Positions 8,473 to 16,595 of a stretch of DNA of 64,000 bases are shown piece by piece (position 1 is the first letter of the stretch; each line of letters begins with the position of its first letter). The translations under genes and the position numbers were made by a program. The DNA is from Arthrobacter nitroguajacolicus_D. GTDB lineage: Bacteria; Actinomycetota; Actinomycetes; Actinomycetales; Micrococcaceae. The stretch is taken from the NCBI RefSeq assembly GCF_031455195.1, contig NZ_JAVDSH010000010.1:124001-188000 (forward strand). The letters run 5' to 3'. The notes below the pieces were generated by a model. That model saw only the letters and a program-made list of their open reading frames with translations, was not told where the DNA came from and did not search any database.

Positions 8473-9759
8473 ATGAAAATCAAGGACATCAAGGCACTCG
8501 CCTCGCTGCAGGGACCGGCCCGATCCACGGCCGAGCGGCTGTCCCGGAAATGCTACAGCGTTGAGGACATGCGGAAGCTGGCTGCCAAGCGGCTGCCCAA
8601 GAGCATCTTCGAATACATCGAAGGCGGCGGAGAGGACGAGGTCTCGCTGCGCCGCAACCGGTCCTCCTTCGACGACTGGTCATTCCTTCCCAAATGGGGA
8701 TCAGTGGACAACCTGGACCTCAGCATCACCATCCTTGGCGGCCCATCGGCGATGCCGGTGACACTCTCGCCGACCGGTGGAACCCGGCTCTTCCACCCTG
8801 AAGGCGAATCCGCTGTCGCCCGTGCGGCGCTCACCGCGGGCATCCCCTACGGGCTGGCGCACCTGAGTACCACCACCATGGAAGCCGTCAGCGCTGCGGC
8901 GCCGGGACTTCGCCGCTGGTTCAACCTGGAACCAACCTCGGACAAAGGACTGCTGCAGGCCGTCCTGGACCGGGTGTCCAACGCCGGCTACGAAGCCCTC
9001 CTGGTCAACGTCGACTGCAGGGCCATCGGGCACCGCGAACGCGATTACCGCAACGGGTTCACCGCCCCGCCGTCCATCAAGCCGAAGACGGTGGTTGAGG
9101 GGATGTTGCACCCCGCATGGGCGCTGGGATTCCTGGCCAACGACGCCATAGCGTTCCCCAACCTCGATGCCGACATTCCCGAGGGCCCCCTGGCCAGCTC
9201 GCCGGACATGTGGCGCACGCTGCTGGCCGGTTCCTACGAACCCACCGATTGGGACGACATCCGGGACCTGCGGGAACGCTGGAACGGTCCGATCGTGCTG
9301 AAGGGCGTGGTGAACGCGAACGACGCCGCGCTCGCAGCTTCCATGGGAATCGATGCCATCCAGGTCAGCAACCACGGTGGACGGCAGCTGGACCATATGG
9401 CGGCGCCCCTGGATGTCCTGCCGGAGATCGTTGCAAAGACCGCCGGTCGGATGGAAATCATCGTCGACGGCGGCATCCGCCGGGGCTCCGACGTGGTCAA
9501 GGCGCTGGCCCTCGGCGCGGACGCCTGCTCCATCGGACGCCCCTACCTGTACGGCCTTGCTGCCTCCGGCCAAGCCGGCGTGGAGCACGTCCTGAAAATG
9601 ATCACCGCCGAAATGACCCGCACCATGATGCTCCTCGGAGTCTCAACCATCGAAGAACTGCGGGCGGAAGGCCGGGACTTGATCCGGCACCGCAACGAAG
9701 CATTCGCCCGCAACCAACCCACCCGTATCCCCGAGGCCCCTTTGGCCTTGCAGAAATGA
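8473..9759 (+). CDS. FMN-dependent alpha-hydroxy-acid oxidizing protein
   Basis: 428 residues, in the glycolate oxidase/lactate dehydrogenase family. Seen are IFEYIEGGGEDEVSLRRN (FMN-site Tyr), the VDCRAIGHRERDYRNGF strand with its Asp, IVLKGVV with the active-site Lys, and SNHGGRQLDH with catalytic His and Arg. The phosphate-binding IVDGGIRRGSDVVKALALGA and GRPYLYG follow. The usual FQLY motif is FNLE here, so the conserved Tyr that helps bind substrate is replaced by Glu. The family oxidises L-2-hydroxy acids to 2-oxo acids. Being first in an operon with an amino-acid-type importer and RidA suggests an unusual polar hydroxy-acid or amino-acid-derived substrate; this is inference. Confidence 0.87.
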   Translation: MKIKDIKALASLQGPARSTAERLSRKCYSVEDMRKLAAKRLPKSIFEYIEGGGEDEVSLRRNRSSFDDWSFLPKWGSVDNLDLSITILGGPSAMPVTLSPTGGTRLFHPEGESAVARAALTAGIPYGLAHLSTTTMEAVSAAAPGLRRWFNLEPTSDKGLLQAVLDRVSNAGYEALLVNVDCRAIGHRERDYRNGFTAPPSIKPKTVVEGMLHPAWALGFLANDAIAFPNLDADIPEGPLASSPDMWRTLLAGSYEPTDWDDIRDLRERWNGPIVLKGVVNANDAALAASMGIDAIQVSNHGGRQLDHMAAPLDVLPEIVAKTAGRMEIIVDGGIRRGSDVVKALALGADACSIGRPYLYGLAASGQAGVEHVLKMITAEMTRTMMLLGVSTIEELRAEGRDLIRHRNEAFARNQPTRIPEAPLALQK

Positions 9760-9769
9760 GGAACCCGAC

Positions 9770-10711
9770 ATGAAAAATCCAACAGCGGCTCTCCGCGCGA
9801 AACCCGGCTTGTCTGCCGTCGTCGCCACTGCTGCGATGATGCTGGCGGTGACGGCGTGCAGCCCCACTGGCAACGCATCGGCGTCGAACCCGTCCGGCGA
9901 CGCTGCCGCAGCGGGCACCGGCGTCCCGGCGCTGGAAGTCAACCAGGCCGCCGTCGACCTTCTGCCCGAATCCATCAAGGCCTCCAAGGTGCTGCGCGTG
10001 GCCATCCCCACCAATGAACCCCCAACGCAGTTCTACCGCGAGGGCACGCAGGAAATGACCGGAACCAACCCGGATGTGGCCCGTCTCATCGGTGAGGCAT
10101 TGGGTGTCAAAGTGGACATCCAGGTGGCCAACTTCGACTCCATCATTCCCGGCCTTGCCGCCAACCGCTACGACATGACCGTCTCCTCGATGACCCCCAC
10201 TGAAAAGCGCATGGAAGTCCTGGACTTTGTGGACTACATGCAGATCGGCAACGCCATTGCCGTCCCGAAGGGCAACCCGGGCGGCATCAAGGACGAAAAT
10301 GCGCTCTGCGGCAAGAAGGTCGGGCTCCTTACGGGCTCGTACCAGCTGACGGTGAACGTTCCGGCCTATGACGAAGCCTGCGCCGCAGCCGGCAAGGACT
10401 CCATTCAGAGGAGCGAATTCCAGGACACGCGCCAGGCTATCTCCGCCCTCACCAGCGGACGGCTGGATACGGTGCTGGCGGATTCGCCCATCCTGAATTT
10501 CGCCGCCACCCAGAACCCCGGTATCGAGGTCGCACGGACGTACGAGTTCGCGCCCGTAGGTGTGGGGGTGCCCAAGGAATCCGGCCTGGTGAAGTCGGTC
10601 TCCGCCGCCCTGGACGCGGTGATCAAGAGTGAGTCCTACACCAAGGTCCTTGGGAAGTACGGCCTTGAGACCAGCGCCATCACCGACGCACGCGTCAACT
10701 TCGCCCAGTAA
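9770..10711 (+). CDS. ABC transporter substrate-binding lipoprotein, polar amino acid type
   Basis: 313 residues. A lipoprotein signal is clear: basic N-terminus, hydrophobic run, and lipobox LAVTAC with the Cys near residue 30. The mature part is a family 3 solute-binding protein: ESIKASKVLRVAIPTNEPPT, GTNPDVARLIGEALGVKVD and NRYDMTVSSMTPTEKRMEVL, where the Arg/Asp that hold an alpha-amino acid usually lie. It starts 10 bases after the oxidase gene and its stop overlaps the permease ATG by one base. It probably delivers an amino acid or hydroxy acid to the permease/ATPase pair encoded next. The ligand is unknown. Confidence 0.92.
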   Translation: MKNPTAALRAKPGLSAVVATAAMMLAVTACSPTGNASASNPSGDAAAAGTGVPALEVNQAAVDLLPESIKASKVLRVAIPTNEPPTQFYREGTQEMTGTNPDVARLIGEALGVKVDIQVANFDSIIPGLAANRYDMTVSSMTPTEKRMEVLDFVDYMQIGNAIAVPKGNPGGIKDENALCGKKVGLLTGSYQLTVNVPAYDEACAAAGKDSIQRSEFQDTRQAISALTSGRLDTVLADSPILNFAATQNPGIEVARTYEFAPVGVGVPKESGLVKSVSAALDAVIKSESYTKVLGKYGLETSAITDARVNFAQ

Positions 10712-11658
10712 TGAATTCGAGTAGAGAGGTGACGGCTGTGCAGAAGCAATCCTCAGTCCCCGGCACCGGGAAGCCGACGACAGCTTCGGAGGACTCAATT
10801 CCCGTGGTGCCGCTGAAGCACCCTGTCCGCTTGGTCCTTGCAGCGGTGCTCATCCTGGTGGCCCTCAGCGCGGCGTGGGATGTCGCAGTGAACGAACGGT
10901 ACCGCTGGGATGTTGTGGTGTCCTACCTGTTCGCTCCGCAAATCCTTGCCGGCGCAGGTTTAACGCTTGTTTTGACCGTGGTTTCCATGACCGTGGGCAT
11001 CGCGCTGGGCACACTGCTGGCGATCATGCGGCTCTCCGACAACCCGATCCTCAGCACCATCAGCCGGGCGTACATCTGGTTCTTCCGCGGAACCCCGCTC
11101 CTGGTCCAGCTGATCTTTTGGTACAACATTGCTGCGCTCTACCCTGTGATCGCGTTCGGACTGCCCTTCGGTGGACCGTCGGTGGTGCTGGGATCAGCGA
11201 ACGTGCTGATCTCCCCGCTGGGGGCTGCGCTGCTGGGCCTGTCACTGAACGAAGCCGCGTACATGGCAGAGATCATCCGTGGTGGCATCGGCTCGGTGGA
11301 CAAGGGCCAGTACGACGCCGCCCGGGCCCTGGGAATGAGCGGCGGCAAGCTTATGAATCGGGTGATCCTGCCCCAGGCCATGCGCGTGGTGCTGCCCCCC
11401 ACTGGCAACCAGGTCATCTCGATGCTGAAGGGCACGTCCCTGGTGAGCGTCCTGGCGATCTCGGACCTGCTCTACTCAGCCCAGATCATCTACGCGAACA
11501 ACTACCAGACCATTCCGCTGCTGATCGTGGCCAGCCTCTGGTACCTGCTCATGACCACTGTCCTGAGCTTCTTCCAAAACAAACTTGAACGCCGTTACGG
11601 CCGCGGATTCGACTCAGCGCCGCGACGGATCCGCAAGCCCAAGACAAGGACAGCATGA
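10711..11658 (+). CDS. Polar amino acid ABC transporter permease (HisM/GlnP type)
   Basis: 315 residues from the ATG at 10711, which overlaps the preceding stop (TAATG). A GTG at 10738, preceded by GAGAGG at good spacing, is an equally plausible start and would give about 306 residues. Several membrane spans follow a soluble N-terminal stretch. The amino acid permease signature is present as YMAEIIRGGIGSVDKGQYDA then ARALGMSG, where the EAA loop contacts the ATPase. Unlike the GlnP/GltK pairs found elsewhere, only one permease gene is present, so it presumably forms a homodimer. Confidence 0.9.
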   Translation: MNSSREVTAVQKQSSVPGTGKPTTASEDSIPVVPLKHPVRLVLAAVLILVALSAAWDVAVNERYRWDVVVSYLFAPQILAGAGLTLVLTVVSMTVGIALGTLLAIMRLSDNPILSTISRAYIWFFRGTPLLVQLIFWYNIAALYPVIAFGLPFGGPSVVLGSANVLISPLGAALLGLSLNEAAYMAEIIRGGIGSVDKGQYDAARALGMSGGKLMNRVILPQAMRVVLPPTGNQVISMLKGTSLVSVLAISDLLYSAQIIYANNYQTIPLLIVASLWYLLMTTVLSFFQNKLERRYGRGFDSAPRRIRKPKTRTA

Positions 11659-12422
11659 TGACTACCGCCATGGTTGAAGCCCGGGGAGTCCGGAAGAACT
11701 TCGGCGTTATCGAAATCCTCAAAGGCATCGACCTCCGGGTTGAGAAGGGATCGGTGACCTGCCTGATCGGCCCGTCCGGTTCTGGCAAGACCACCTTCCT
11801 GCGCTGCATCAACCACCTCGAGAAAGTGGACGCCGGCCGGCTTTACGTGGACGAGCACCTGGTGGGCTACGCCGAGCGCAACGGGAAGCTCTACGAAATG
11901 AAGGAACGCCAAACAGCCCGCTCGCGACTCAACGCCGGCATGGTGTTCCAACGCTTCAACCTTTTCCCCCACATGACCGTGCTGGAGAACATCATCGAGG
12001 CACCCGTCCACGTGCTCGGCCGGCCCCGGCGCGAGGTGGTCGTGGAAGCGCAGGCACTGCTGGACCGGGTAGGCCTGGGCAACCGCGGGCACTCCTACCC
12101 CCAGGAACTCTCCGGTGGGCAGCAGCAGCGCATCGCTATTGCAAGGGCGTTGGCAATGAAGCCGAAACTGATGCTCTTCGATGAGCCAACGTCTGCGCTT
12201 GACCCGGAATTGGTGGGAGAAGTGCTGGACGTGATGAAGTCACTGGCCGAGGCAGGAATGACCATGGTGGTGGTGACGCACGAGCTCGGCTTCGCCCGTC
12301 AGGTAGCCGACCAGGTGGTGTTCATGGATGGCGGCGTCGTGGTCGAAAGCGGCCCTCCGGAGAACGTCCTGGACAACCCGCAGCAGGAGCGCACCAAGGC
12401 GTTTCTCTCCAAAGTTTTGTAA
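11655..12422 (+). CDS. Polar amino acid ABC transporter ATP-binding protein
   Basis: 255 residues. Walker A is GPSGSGKTT, the Q-loop lies in GMVFQRFNLFPHMTVLENI, the signature is LSGGQQQRIAIARAL, Walker B is LMLFDEPTSALDPE, and the switch His is in VVVTHELGFA. The length and motifs match GlnQ/HisP ATPases. The ATG overlaps the permease stop by four bases, giving translational coupling. A loop of about 20 residues after Walker A (LVGYAERNGKLYEMKERQTA) is longer than in GlnQ and resembles the insertion found in HisP-like proteins. Confidence 0.93.
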   Translation: MMTTAMVEARGVRKNFGVIEILKGIDLRVEKGSVTCLIGPSGSGKTTFLRCINHLEKVDAGRLYVDEHLVGYAERNGKLYEMKERQTARSRLNAGMVFQRFNLFPHMTVLENIIEAPVHVLGRPRREVVVEAQALLDRVGLGNRGHSYPQELSGGQQQRIAIARALAMKPKLMLFDEPTSALDPELVGEVLDVMKSLAEAGMTMVVVTHELGFARQVADQVVFMDGGVVVESGPPENVLDNPQQERTKAFLSKVL

Positions 12423-12450
12423 GTTTTCCAAGCACCACGAAAGGCACTAC

Positions 12451-12831
12451 ATGTCCCGCCAGCAAGTCGTCACCAGCCTCGCGCCCAGTCCGGCCGGTCC
12501 GTACTCCCAGGCCATCGTGGCCAACGGATTCCTGTTCACCGCAGGCCAGACGCCCCACGACCCCGTCACCGACGAGCGCGTTGGCATCACCATCGAGGAA
12601 CAGACCATCCAAGCCATGACGAACCTCGGCGAAGTCCTGGGCGCGCACGGCCTGGATTTCTCCCACGTGGTCAAAGCGACTGTTCACCTGCACCACCCCG
12701 GGCGTGATTTTGACGGCTTCAACACCATCTACGAAAAATACGTTGTGGCCCCATACCCGGCACGAACCACCGTGGGGTCGTTCCTTGGCGACTTCCTGGT
12801 GGAGATCGATGTGGTCGCGGCTCTTCCGTAG
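12451..12831 (+). CDS. RidA family (YjgF/YER057c/UK114) protein
   Basis: 126 residues from the ATG at 12451, preceded by GAAAGG at about 6 bases. The frame is open upstream, but that part is antisense-like translation of the ATPase end. Family landmarks are APSPAGPYSQAIVANGFLF, then FTAGQTPHDP, and the C-terminal YPARTTVGSFLGDFLVEIDV. The conserved Arg that binds the carboxylate is in PARTTV. RidA proteins hydrolyse reactive enamine/imine intermediates to 2-oxo acids and ammonia. Its place at the end of this operon suggests the pathway generates such an intermediate, so the oxidase may work on an amino acid-like substrate (inference). Confidence 0.9.
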   Translation: MSRQQVVTSLAPSPAGPYSQAIVANGFLFTAGQTPHDPVTDERVGITIEEQTIQAMTNLGEVLGAHGLDFSHVVKATVHLHHPGRDFDGFNTIYEKYVVAPYPARTTVGSFLGDFLVEIDVVAALP

Positions 12832-13188
12832 TCAGTTGCTGCTCGCGTTTTCCTGCCGGGATTTACCCAGTGAACGACGCCGGTCCAACTCGCAGTTGAT
12901 CAGCTCCAGCAGCGCTTGGGCCGGCTCGGACAGGTGGTGGGTGTCCGGGGAGCCAAGCTGGTCACAGTGGAGGAGGACGTGGCGGATCCGTTCCAGTTCG
13001 CGGGATGGCACCAGGGGCCAGCGGTGGAACAATTGCCTGACGGCTATCGCTCCAAGGAGGGCATCGGGTTTGTTGGCTACGCCGTGCGTGCCGTGGTTTG
13101 CGGCTGCTCTTCGTCGAGCAACGCTGGCCGCGGAAGGGGGGACACCGTGGGCCATGAGGATCTCGGCCTTTAGCGAATTGGGGGCCAT
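12832..13188 (-). CDS. Hypothetical protein, helical and Arg-rich
   Basis: 118 residues; I do not recognise the family. It is supported mainly by a strong ribosome binding site (GGGAGG, 5 to 6 bases before the ATG at 13188) and by ending exactly against the RidA stop (12831) on the other strand. The C-terminal half, including LSEPAQALLELINCELDRRR, looks like a helical domain; the N-terminal half is Ala/Arg-rich and possibly disordered. The opposite strand has a shorter ORF over the same region without a comparable start. There is no membrane segment or signal peptide. Confidence 0.5.
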   Translation of the reverse strand: MAPNSLKAEILMAHGVPPSAASVARRRAAANHGTHGVANKPDALLGAIAVRQLFHRWPLVPSRELERIRHVLLHCDQLGSPDTHHLSEPAQALLELINCELDRRRSLGKSRQENASSN

Positions 13189-13251
13189 GGGGACCTCCCG
13201 GAGTAGAGCGATGTAAGCCGTCTGCGTGACTTTGAATTCAGCTTACAGAAT

Positions 13252-13530
13252 GTGAGTTATGTCATGTCAATCGTTACGTCGCGGAGGGCTCTGGGTGACC
13301 GCGCTGAGGACCTGGAAAGCGTGGAGCTGCTCGCCCTCACTCCCTGCGAATCGCTTCCCCCGGCTGTCCGGGAACGCCTCCGCATCCTCGACGGCCAGTC
13401 CAATGCCCTGATCCGCGTGGTGATGCGTCCACTCGTGGAAACCATGACGGACCGCCAAGCCAACCGGGTCCGGGACGACATCTACCTGGCCCTGCACGAA
13501 GGTCCGGTCAAGGAACTCATCGCGGGATAG
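13252..13530 (+). CDS. Hypothetical small protein
   Basis: 92 residues from GTG 13252, or 88 from the ATG at 13264. The family is not recognised. It is predicted mostly alpha-helical, with segments ESLPPAVRERLRILDGQSNA and MTDRQANRVRDDIYLALHEG. No membrane span or signal peptide is seen. No good Shine-Dalgarno sequence precedes either start. It lies between a minus-strand hypothetical and a lipoprotein gene on the same strand 38 bases downstream. Confidence 0.5.
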   Translation: MSYVMSIVTSRRALGDRAEDLESVELLALTPCESLPPAVRERLRILDGQSNALIRVVMRPLVETMTDRQANRVRDDIYLALHEGPVKELIAG

Positions 13531-13568
13531 CAGGCGAAGGCGGCAGCACGGATTGCTAGGCTGAGATC

Positions 13569-13904
13569 ATGACCCGACGCCTCGCCGTACTGTCCGCCGT
13601 CCCCTTGTTGCTTATGCTTGCTGGCTGCGGAGCCGTTGAGGAAGCTGCCGGAAACGCAGCCAGCGACGCCGCCTCGAAAGTGGCCACGGCCGCTGCCGAT
13701 GAAGTAACCAAGCAGATCTGCGTCGTGGTCCAGGACGGGGTGGTCGGCGTGGAAGACAAGAAGGTCCTGGCTGGCTTGGTCTCGGCAGCTAATGCGGCTG
13801 GCGTGCCTGCTGAAATCACGACGCCGCTCCAACAGATCGCAGACGCAGGCGATCAGGTGCCGGCCGAGTCGGTTCAGGCACTGAAGGACGCCTGCGCACC
13901 CTGA
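13569..13904 (+). CDS. Small predicted lipoprotein
   Basis: 111 residues. The N-terminus MTRRLAVLSAVPLLLMLAGC is a textbook lipoprotein signal with lipobox LAGC (Cys20). The mature part begins with an Ala-rich helical stretch (EEAAGNAASDAASKVATAAA) and continues with one further Cys near residue 51 and a C-terminal Cys near 109, which could form a disulphide outside the cell. The function is unknown. Confidence 0.72.
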   Translation: MTRRLAVLSAVPLLLMLAGCGAVEEAAGNAASDAASKVATAAADEVTKQICVVVQDGVVGVEDKKVLAGLVSAANAAGVPAEITTPLQQIADAGDQVPAESVQALKDACAP

Positions 13905-13946
13905 TACAAAATATGGAAGGTACTGCGGAATGGCGCCGGAATGGCT

Positions 13947-14759
13947 TTACGCCCCTCCGCGCCTCAAACCAGCGCCGGCACGCACCGTCCGGGCCCGCAC
14001 CGTGATCGCAGCCCCGAGGACCAGTGCAGCAGCGACGGCTGCAGCAATCGCCGTCGGGAAGGACTCGGGTGCGTCGGAGCTGCGGCCAACCGTAATCCAC
14101 GCGAGGCCCCATGCGATGGCTGCCGCCAGGGCGATGCGTCCGTGACCCTTGATTGCCAAGGCGATTCCGACGATGGCCACCACTGCCAGCACCGCGACGG
14201 ACCAGATCTCGGGTCGCAGCCCAAACCCCACAAAGCCTGACACCTTCAAAGCCGCAGCTATATTGGCGCACACTGCCACGCTGGTCCAGCCCAGGTACAG
14301 CCCCAGAGTCCCGTCCACCACCACAGCCTCGACCCACGAGCCGGCGCGGGTCCGGCTGTACCTCAGGAAGGCCAGGACCAAGGTAACGAGGAGGGCCAGA
14401 ATGACCAGGACGCTGACGAAGAGCCAACCAGCCTGTACGGATAAAATCCACGCGGCGTTCAGGACCATGGAAACGGAGACGATCCAACCGAGCGACCGCT
14501 GCCGCCCAGAGGAACGTTGGGATGGCCGCCACTGCCATACGGTGAAGGCGACCAGGCCGGCGTACACCACAGACCAGATGGAGAAGGCCGGTGTCGCGGG
14601 AGCCAGGAGCGTGGAGTCGGCGGCCAGAGCACCGCCAGCGGCCTGCGCGATGGGAGTCCCGCCGAAGACTCCAACGCCGATCATCGATCCCACAATGCAT
14701 ATCACCAGGCTCGCGGTGACCGTCGTTTGCCGGGCCAGGTCTGAGCTTCGAGGTGCCAT
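13947..14759 (-). CDS. TspO/MBR-related tryptophan-rich membrane protein
   Basis: 270 residues from the ATG at 14759, chosen because GGAAAGAGG precedes it at about 9 bases; an upstream ATG at 14801 lacks such a site. About seven to eight hydrophobic segments are seen. The motif ATPAFSIWSVVYAGLVAFTVWQW and the later WILSVQAGWLF, GLYLGWTSVAVCANIAA and AIAWGLAWI resemble the tryptophan-rich sensory protein family, though it is longer than the 5-span TspO. TspO homologues bind porphyrins and in some bacteria influence carotenoid genes. Here it is divergent from a MarR gene at the end of the carotenoid cluster, which may be meaningful. Confidence 0.75.
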   Translation of the reverse strand: MAPRSSDLARQTTVTASLVICIVGSMIGVGVFGGTPIAQAAGGALAADSTLLAPATPAFSIWSVVYAGLVAFTVWQWRPSQRSSGRQRSLGWIVSVSMVLNAAWILSVQAGWLFVSVLVILALLVTLVLAFLRYSRTRAGSWVEAVVVDGTLGLYLGWTSVAVCANIAAALKVSGFVGFGLRPEIWSVAVLAVVAIVGIALAIKGHGRIALAAAIAWGLAWITVGRSSDAPESFPTAIAAAVAAALVLGAAITVRARTVRAGAGLRRGGA

Positions 14760-14829
14760 GTTTCGAGCCTCTTTCCTTAGGTGGTGTGCGGGGTCCTGCA
14801 TTCGCGGGGCGCGTGACTTAGTATCAAAA

Positions 14830-14846
14830 TGCTAGTGAAACAAGCT
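14830..14846. promoter_or_regulatory. Candidate MarR operator upstream of the first MarR gene
   Basis: TGCTAG (14830-14835) and ACAAGCT (14840-14846) lie 25 to 41 bases before the MarR start at 14871. The same two elements occur side by side in front of the second MarR gene (21168-21180). This is the only sequence I see shared by the two regulator promoters. The functional role is inferred. Confidence 0.35.
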
Positions 14847-14870
14847 TTACGCTTATCGAAGGAACATCGG

Positions 14871-15386
14871 ATGGACTCGGAAGGCCACGCGCACGGCTAC
14901 TGGTACGGGAAAGACCCGGGACAGAAGGCGATTGCCGTTGACGTCCTGAACGCCCTGCGGGACTACCGTGCCTCCGAACAAGCGATGCGCCGGCGGACCC
15001 GTTCGTCCATGGGGATGGGTGAGAAGGACTTGCTGGCCCTCCGGTATTTGTTCGAGGCCGAGGCTGCAGGCAAGTTGATGAAGCCGAAGGATTTGGGCGA
15101 CAAGCTCGGCATAACGTCGGCTTCCATGACCACGCTGATCGACCGGTTGGTGGAGTCCGGCCACATCCGCCGCGAACCCCACCCCACTGACCGTCGCGCG
15201 CTGATTCTGAAGGCAACCACGGGTTCAGACCAGGAAGTTCGGCATACATTGGGCGGAATGCATCGTCGGATGCTGGACGCGGCCTGCGCGTTGAGCCCGG
15301 ACGAGTCGCAGGTCGTGGTGAACTTCCTGCGGCACATGCGCGAAGCGCTGGACGCCATTGACGAAGAGGAACCGCCCCGCTCATGA
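14871..15386 (+). CDS. MarR-family transcriptional regulator
   Basis: 171 residues from the ATG at 14871, which has GAAGGAA about 8 bases upstream; the frame is open from 14829 without a site. The winged-helix core is clear: LLALRYLFEAEAAGKLMKP, then the recognition helix LGDKLGITSASMTTLIDRLV and the wing GHIRREPHPTDRRALIL. It points towards the end of the carotenoid operon and overlaps its last six bases tail to tail (15381-15386). It may respond to an isoprenoid or stress signal and control the crt genes or the divergent TspO-like gene; this is inference from position. Confidence 0.86.
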   Translation: MDSEGHAHGYWYGKDPGQKAIAVDVLNALRDYRASEQAMRRRTRSSMGMGEKDLLALRYLFEAEAAGKLMKPKDLGDKLGITSASMTTLIDRLVESGHIRREPHPTDRRALILKATTGSDQEVRHTLGGMHRRMLDAACALSPDESQVVVNFLRHMREALDAIDEEEPPRS

Positions 15387-16595
15387 CGTCAGGCTCCACT
15401 GCAGGATGAAGATCAGCGTGACCAGGAATCCTGAACCGTAGTTGAGCCAGATGAACCGGCGCCACGCCGCATTGGTCCGCCCCGCCGTCGTATCCGTGAT
15501 GTTCCAGTAGCGTGCGCAGTTGACGATATAGGGGAAGGCGATGATCGCCGCGAGTGGGCCGGGCCACGGTGTGGCCAGCATCGCGAGCCCGGCAACAAAC
15601 CAAAGCACGACGGCGAGCCGCACCGTCCGGCGGGCACCGATGACTGTTGCTATGGAGCCGATGCCGGCCTGCCGGTCGGGCTCGATGTCCTGGACCGCGC
15701 CGAATGCGTGGGCGGCCATGCCCCACAGGAAGAACGCGGCCAGTAGGATCAGCAGCCCGGGCGTCACGTCCGCGCCGGCCAGCGCCAAACCGACGACGGC
15801 GGGACTGACGAAGTGCGTACTGGATGTCAATGAGTCCAGGACGGGACGTTCCTTGAAGCGGAGTCCGGCAGCGGAGTAAGCCACCACGGCGAAGGCGCTC
15901 ACCGCCAGGCTGATCCACGCGGCGGGCCCGCCGGCGAAGGCCAGGACCACCAGGAACGGCACGTTGGTGATCGCCGCGAGCCACAGCATGGGCCGGTGCA
16001 GGTGGGGCTGTAGGAGCGCGCCCTCCATCCCGCCCTTTCGTGGGTTCTTGAGGTCTGATTCGTAGTCGAAGACGTCGTTGATGCCGTACATGGCCAGGTT
16101 GTACGGGACCAGGAAGTAGAAGGTGCCCACGATCAGGACCCAGTCGATCTCGCGGGTGGTGAGGAGCATGGCCGCGGCGAAGGGGTAGGCGGTGTTGATC
16201 CAGCTGACCGGCCGGGAGGCGAGCAGTGCTTGTGGGACGAGGCCTTTGAGGTTGGGTTTTGAGGCGCGGCTGCGACGACGCGTCAGCCACATCCACAATC
16301 CGGGGAGGGCCACGACGCCTGCCAACGGATAGGCGAAGTCCTCGATCGGGGCGAGGCCGATCTTGACGCCCAGAATGTGCGCGGCGTCGTAGTGGAAGAG
16401 TTCCATGCCGATCATGATTGAGTCGAACACGGCGGTAAGCACAGCCAGCGCGACGAACGCGATGCCCACGGCTTTCCAATGCTGCCGCCGCTCGCCGGAC
16501 AGCCCGCCCTTCCCGGGGAAAGAAGCCCGCGCGAACGCTGCACCGGCGATGACGGCGGCGACGATGAAGAGGAGCGCGAGCACTAAGTAGGTCAC
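15381..16595 (-). CDS. crtEb: Fused C50 carotenoid cyclase subunit (CrtYf-like) and lycopene elongase (CrtEb-like)
   Basis: 404 residues from GTG 16595, which overlaps the crtYe stop (GTGA) and follows a strong purine-rich GGAGAGGGAG. Residues 1 to about 105 form a CrtYf-type cyclase domain with three spans, FDSIM at 57-61 and PIEDFAYP at 83-90. From about residue 125 onward it is a UbiA-type prenyltransferase: SRPVSWINTAYPF, then the Asp-rich NDVFDYESD (173-181) and a second motif VQDIEPDRQAG. The linker is RRRSRASKPNLKG. In Corynebacterium glutamicum these are two genes. The elongase adds two C5 units to lycopene and the cyclase closes epsilon or other rings. No stop or good internal start separates the halves. 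Confidence 0.88.
   Translation of the reverse strand: MTYLVLALLFIVAAVIAGAAFARASFPGKGGLSGERRQHWKAVGIAFVALAVLTAVFDSIMIGMELFHYDAAHILGVKIGLAPIEDFAYPLAGVVALPGLWMWLTRRRSRASKPNLKGLVPQALLASRPVSWINTAYPFAAAMLLTTREIDWVLIVGTFYFLVPYNLAMYGINDVFDYESDLKNPRKGGMEGALLQPHLHRPMLWLAAITNVPFLVVLAFAGGPAAWISLAVSAFAVVAYSAAGLRFKERPVLDSLTSSTHFVSPAVVGLALAGADVTPGLLILLAAFFLWGMAAHAFGAVQDIEPDRQAGIGSIATVIGARRTVRLAVVLWFVAGLAMLATPWPGPLAAIIAFPYIVNCARYWNITDTTAGRTNAAWRRFIWLNYGSGFLVTLIFILQWSLTS

Noticed and set aside
12916..13173. Plus-strand ORF opposite the hypothetical at 12832-13188
   Set aside because: The minus strand has a strong GGGAGG start signal and abuts the RidA gene; the plus ORF has neither.
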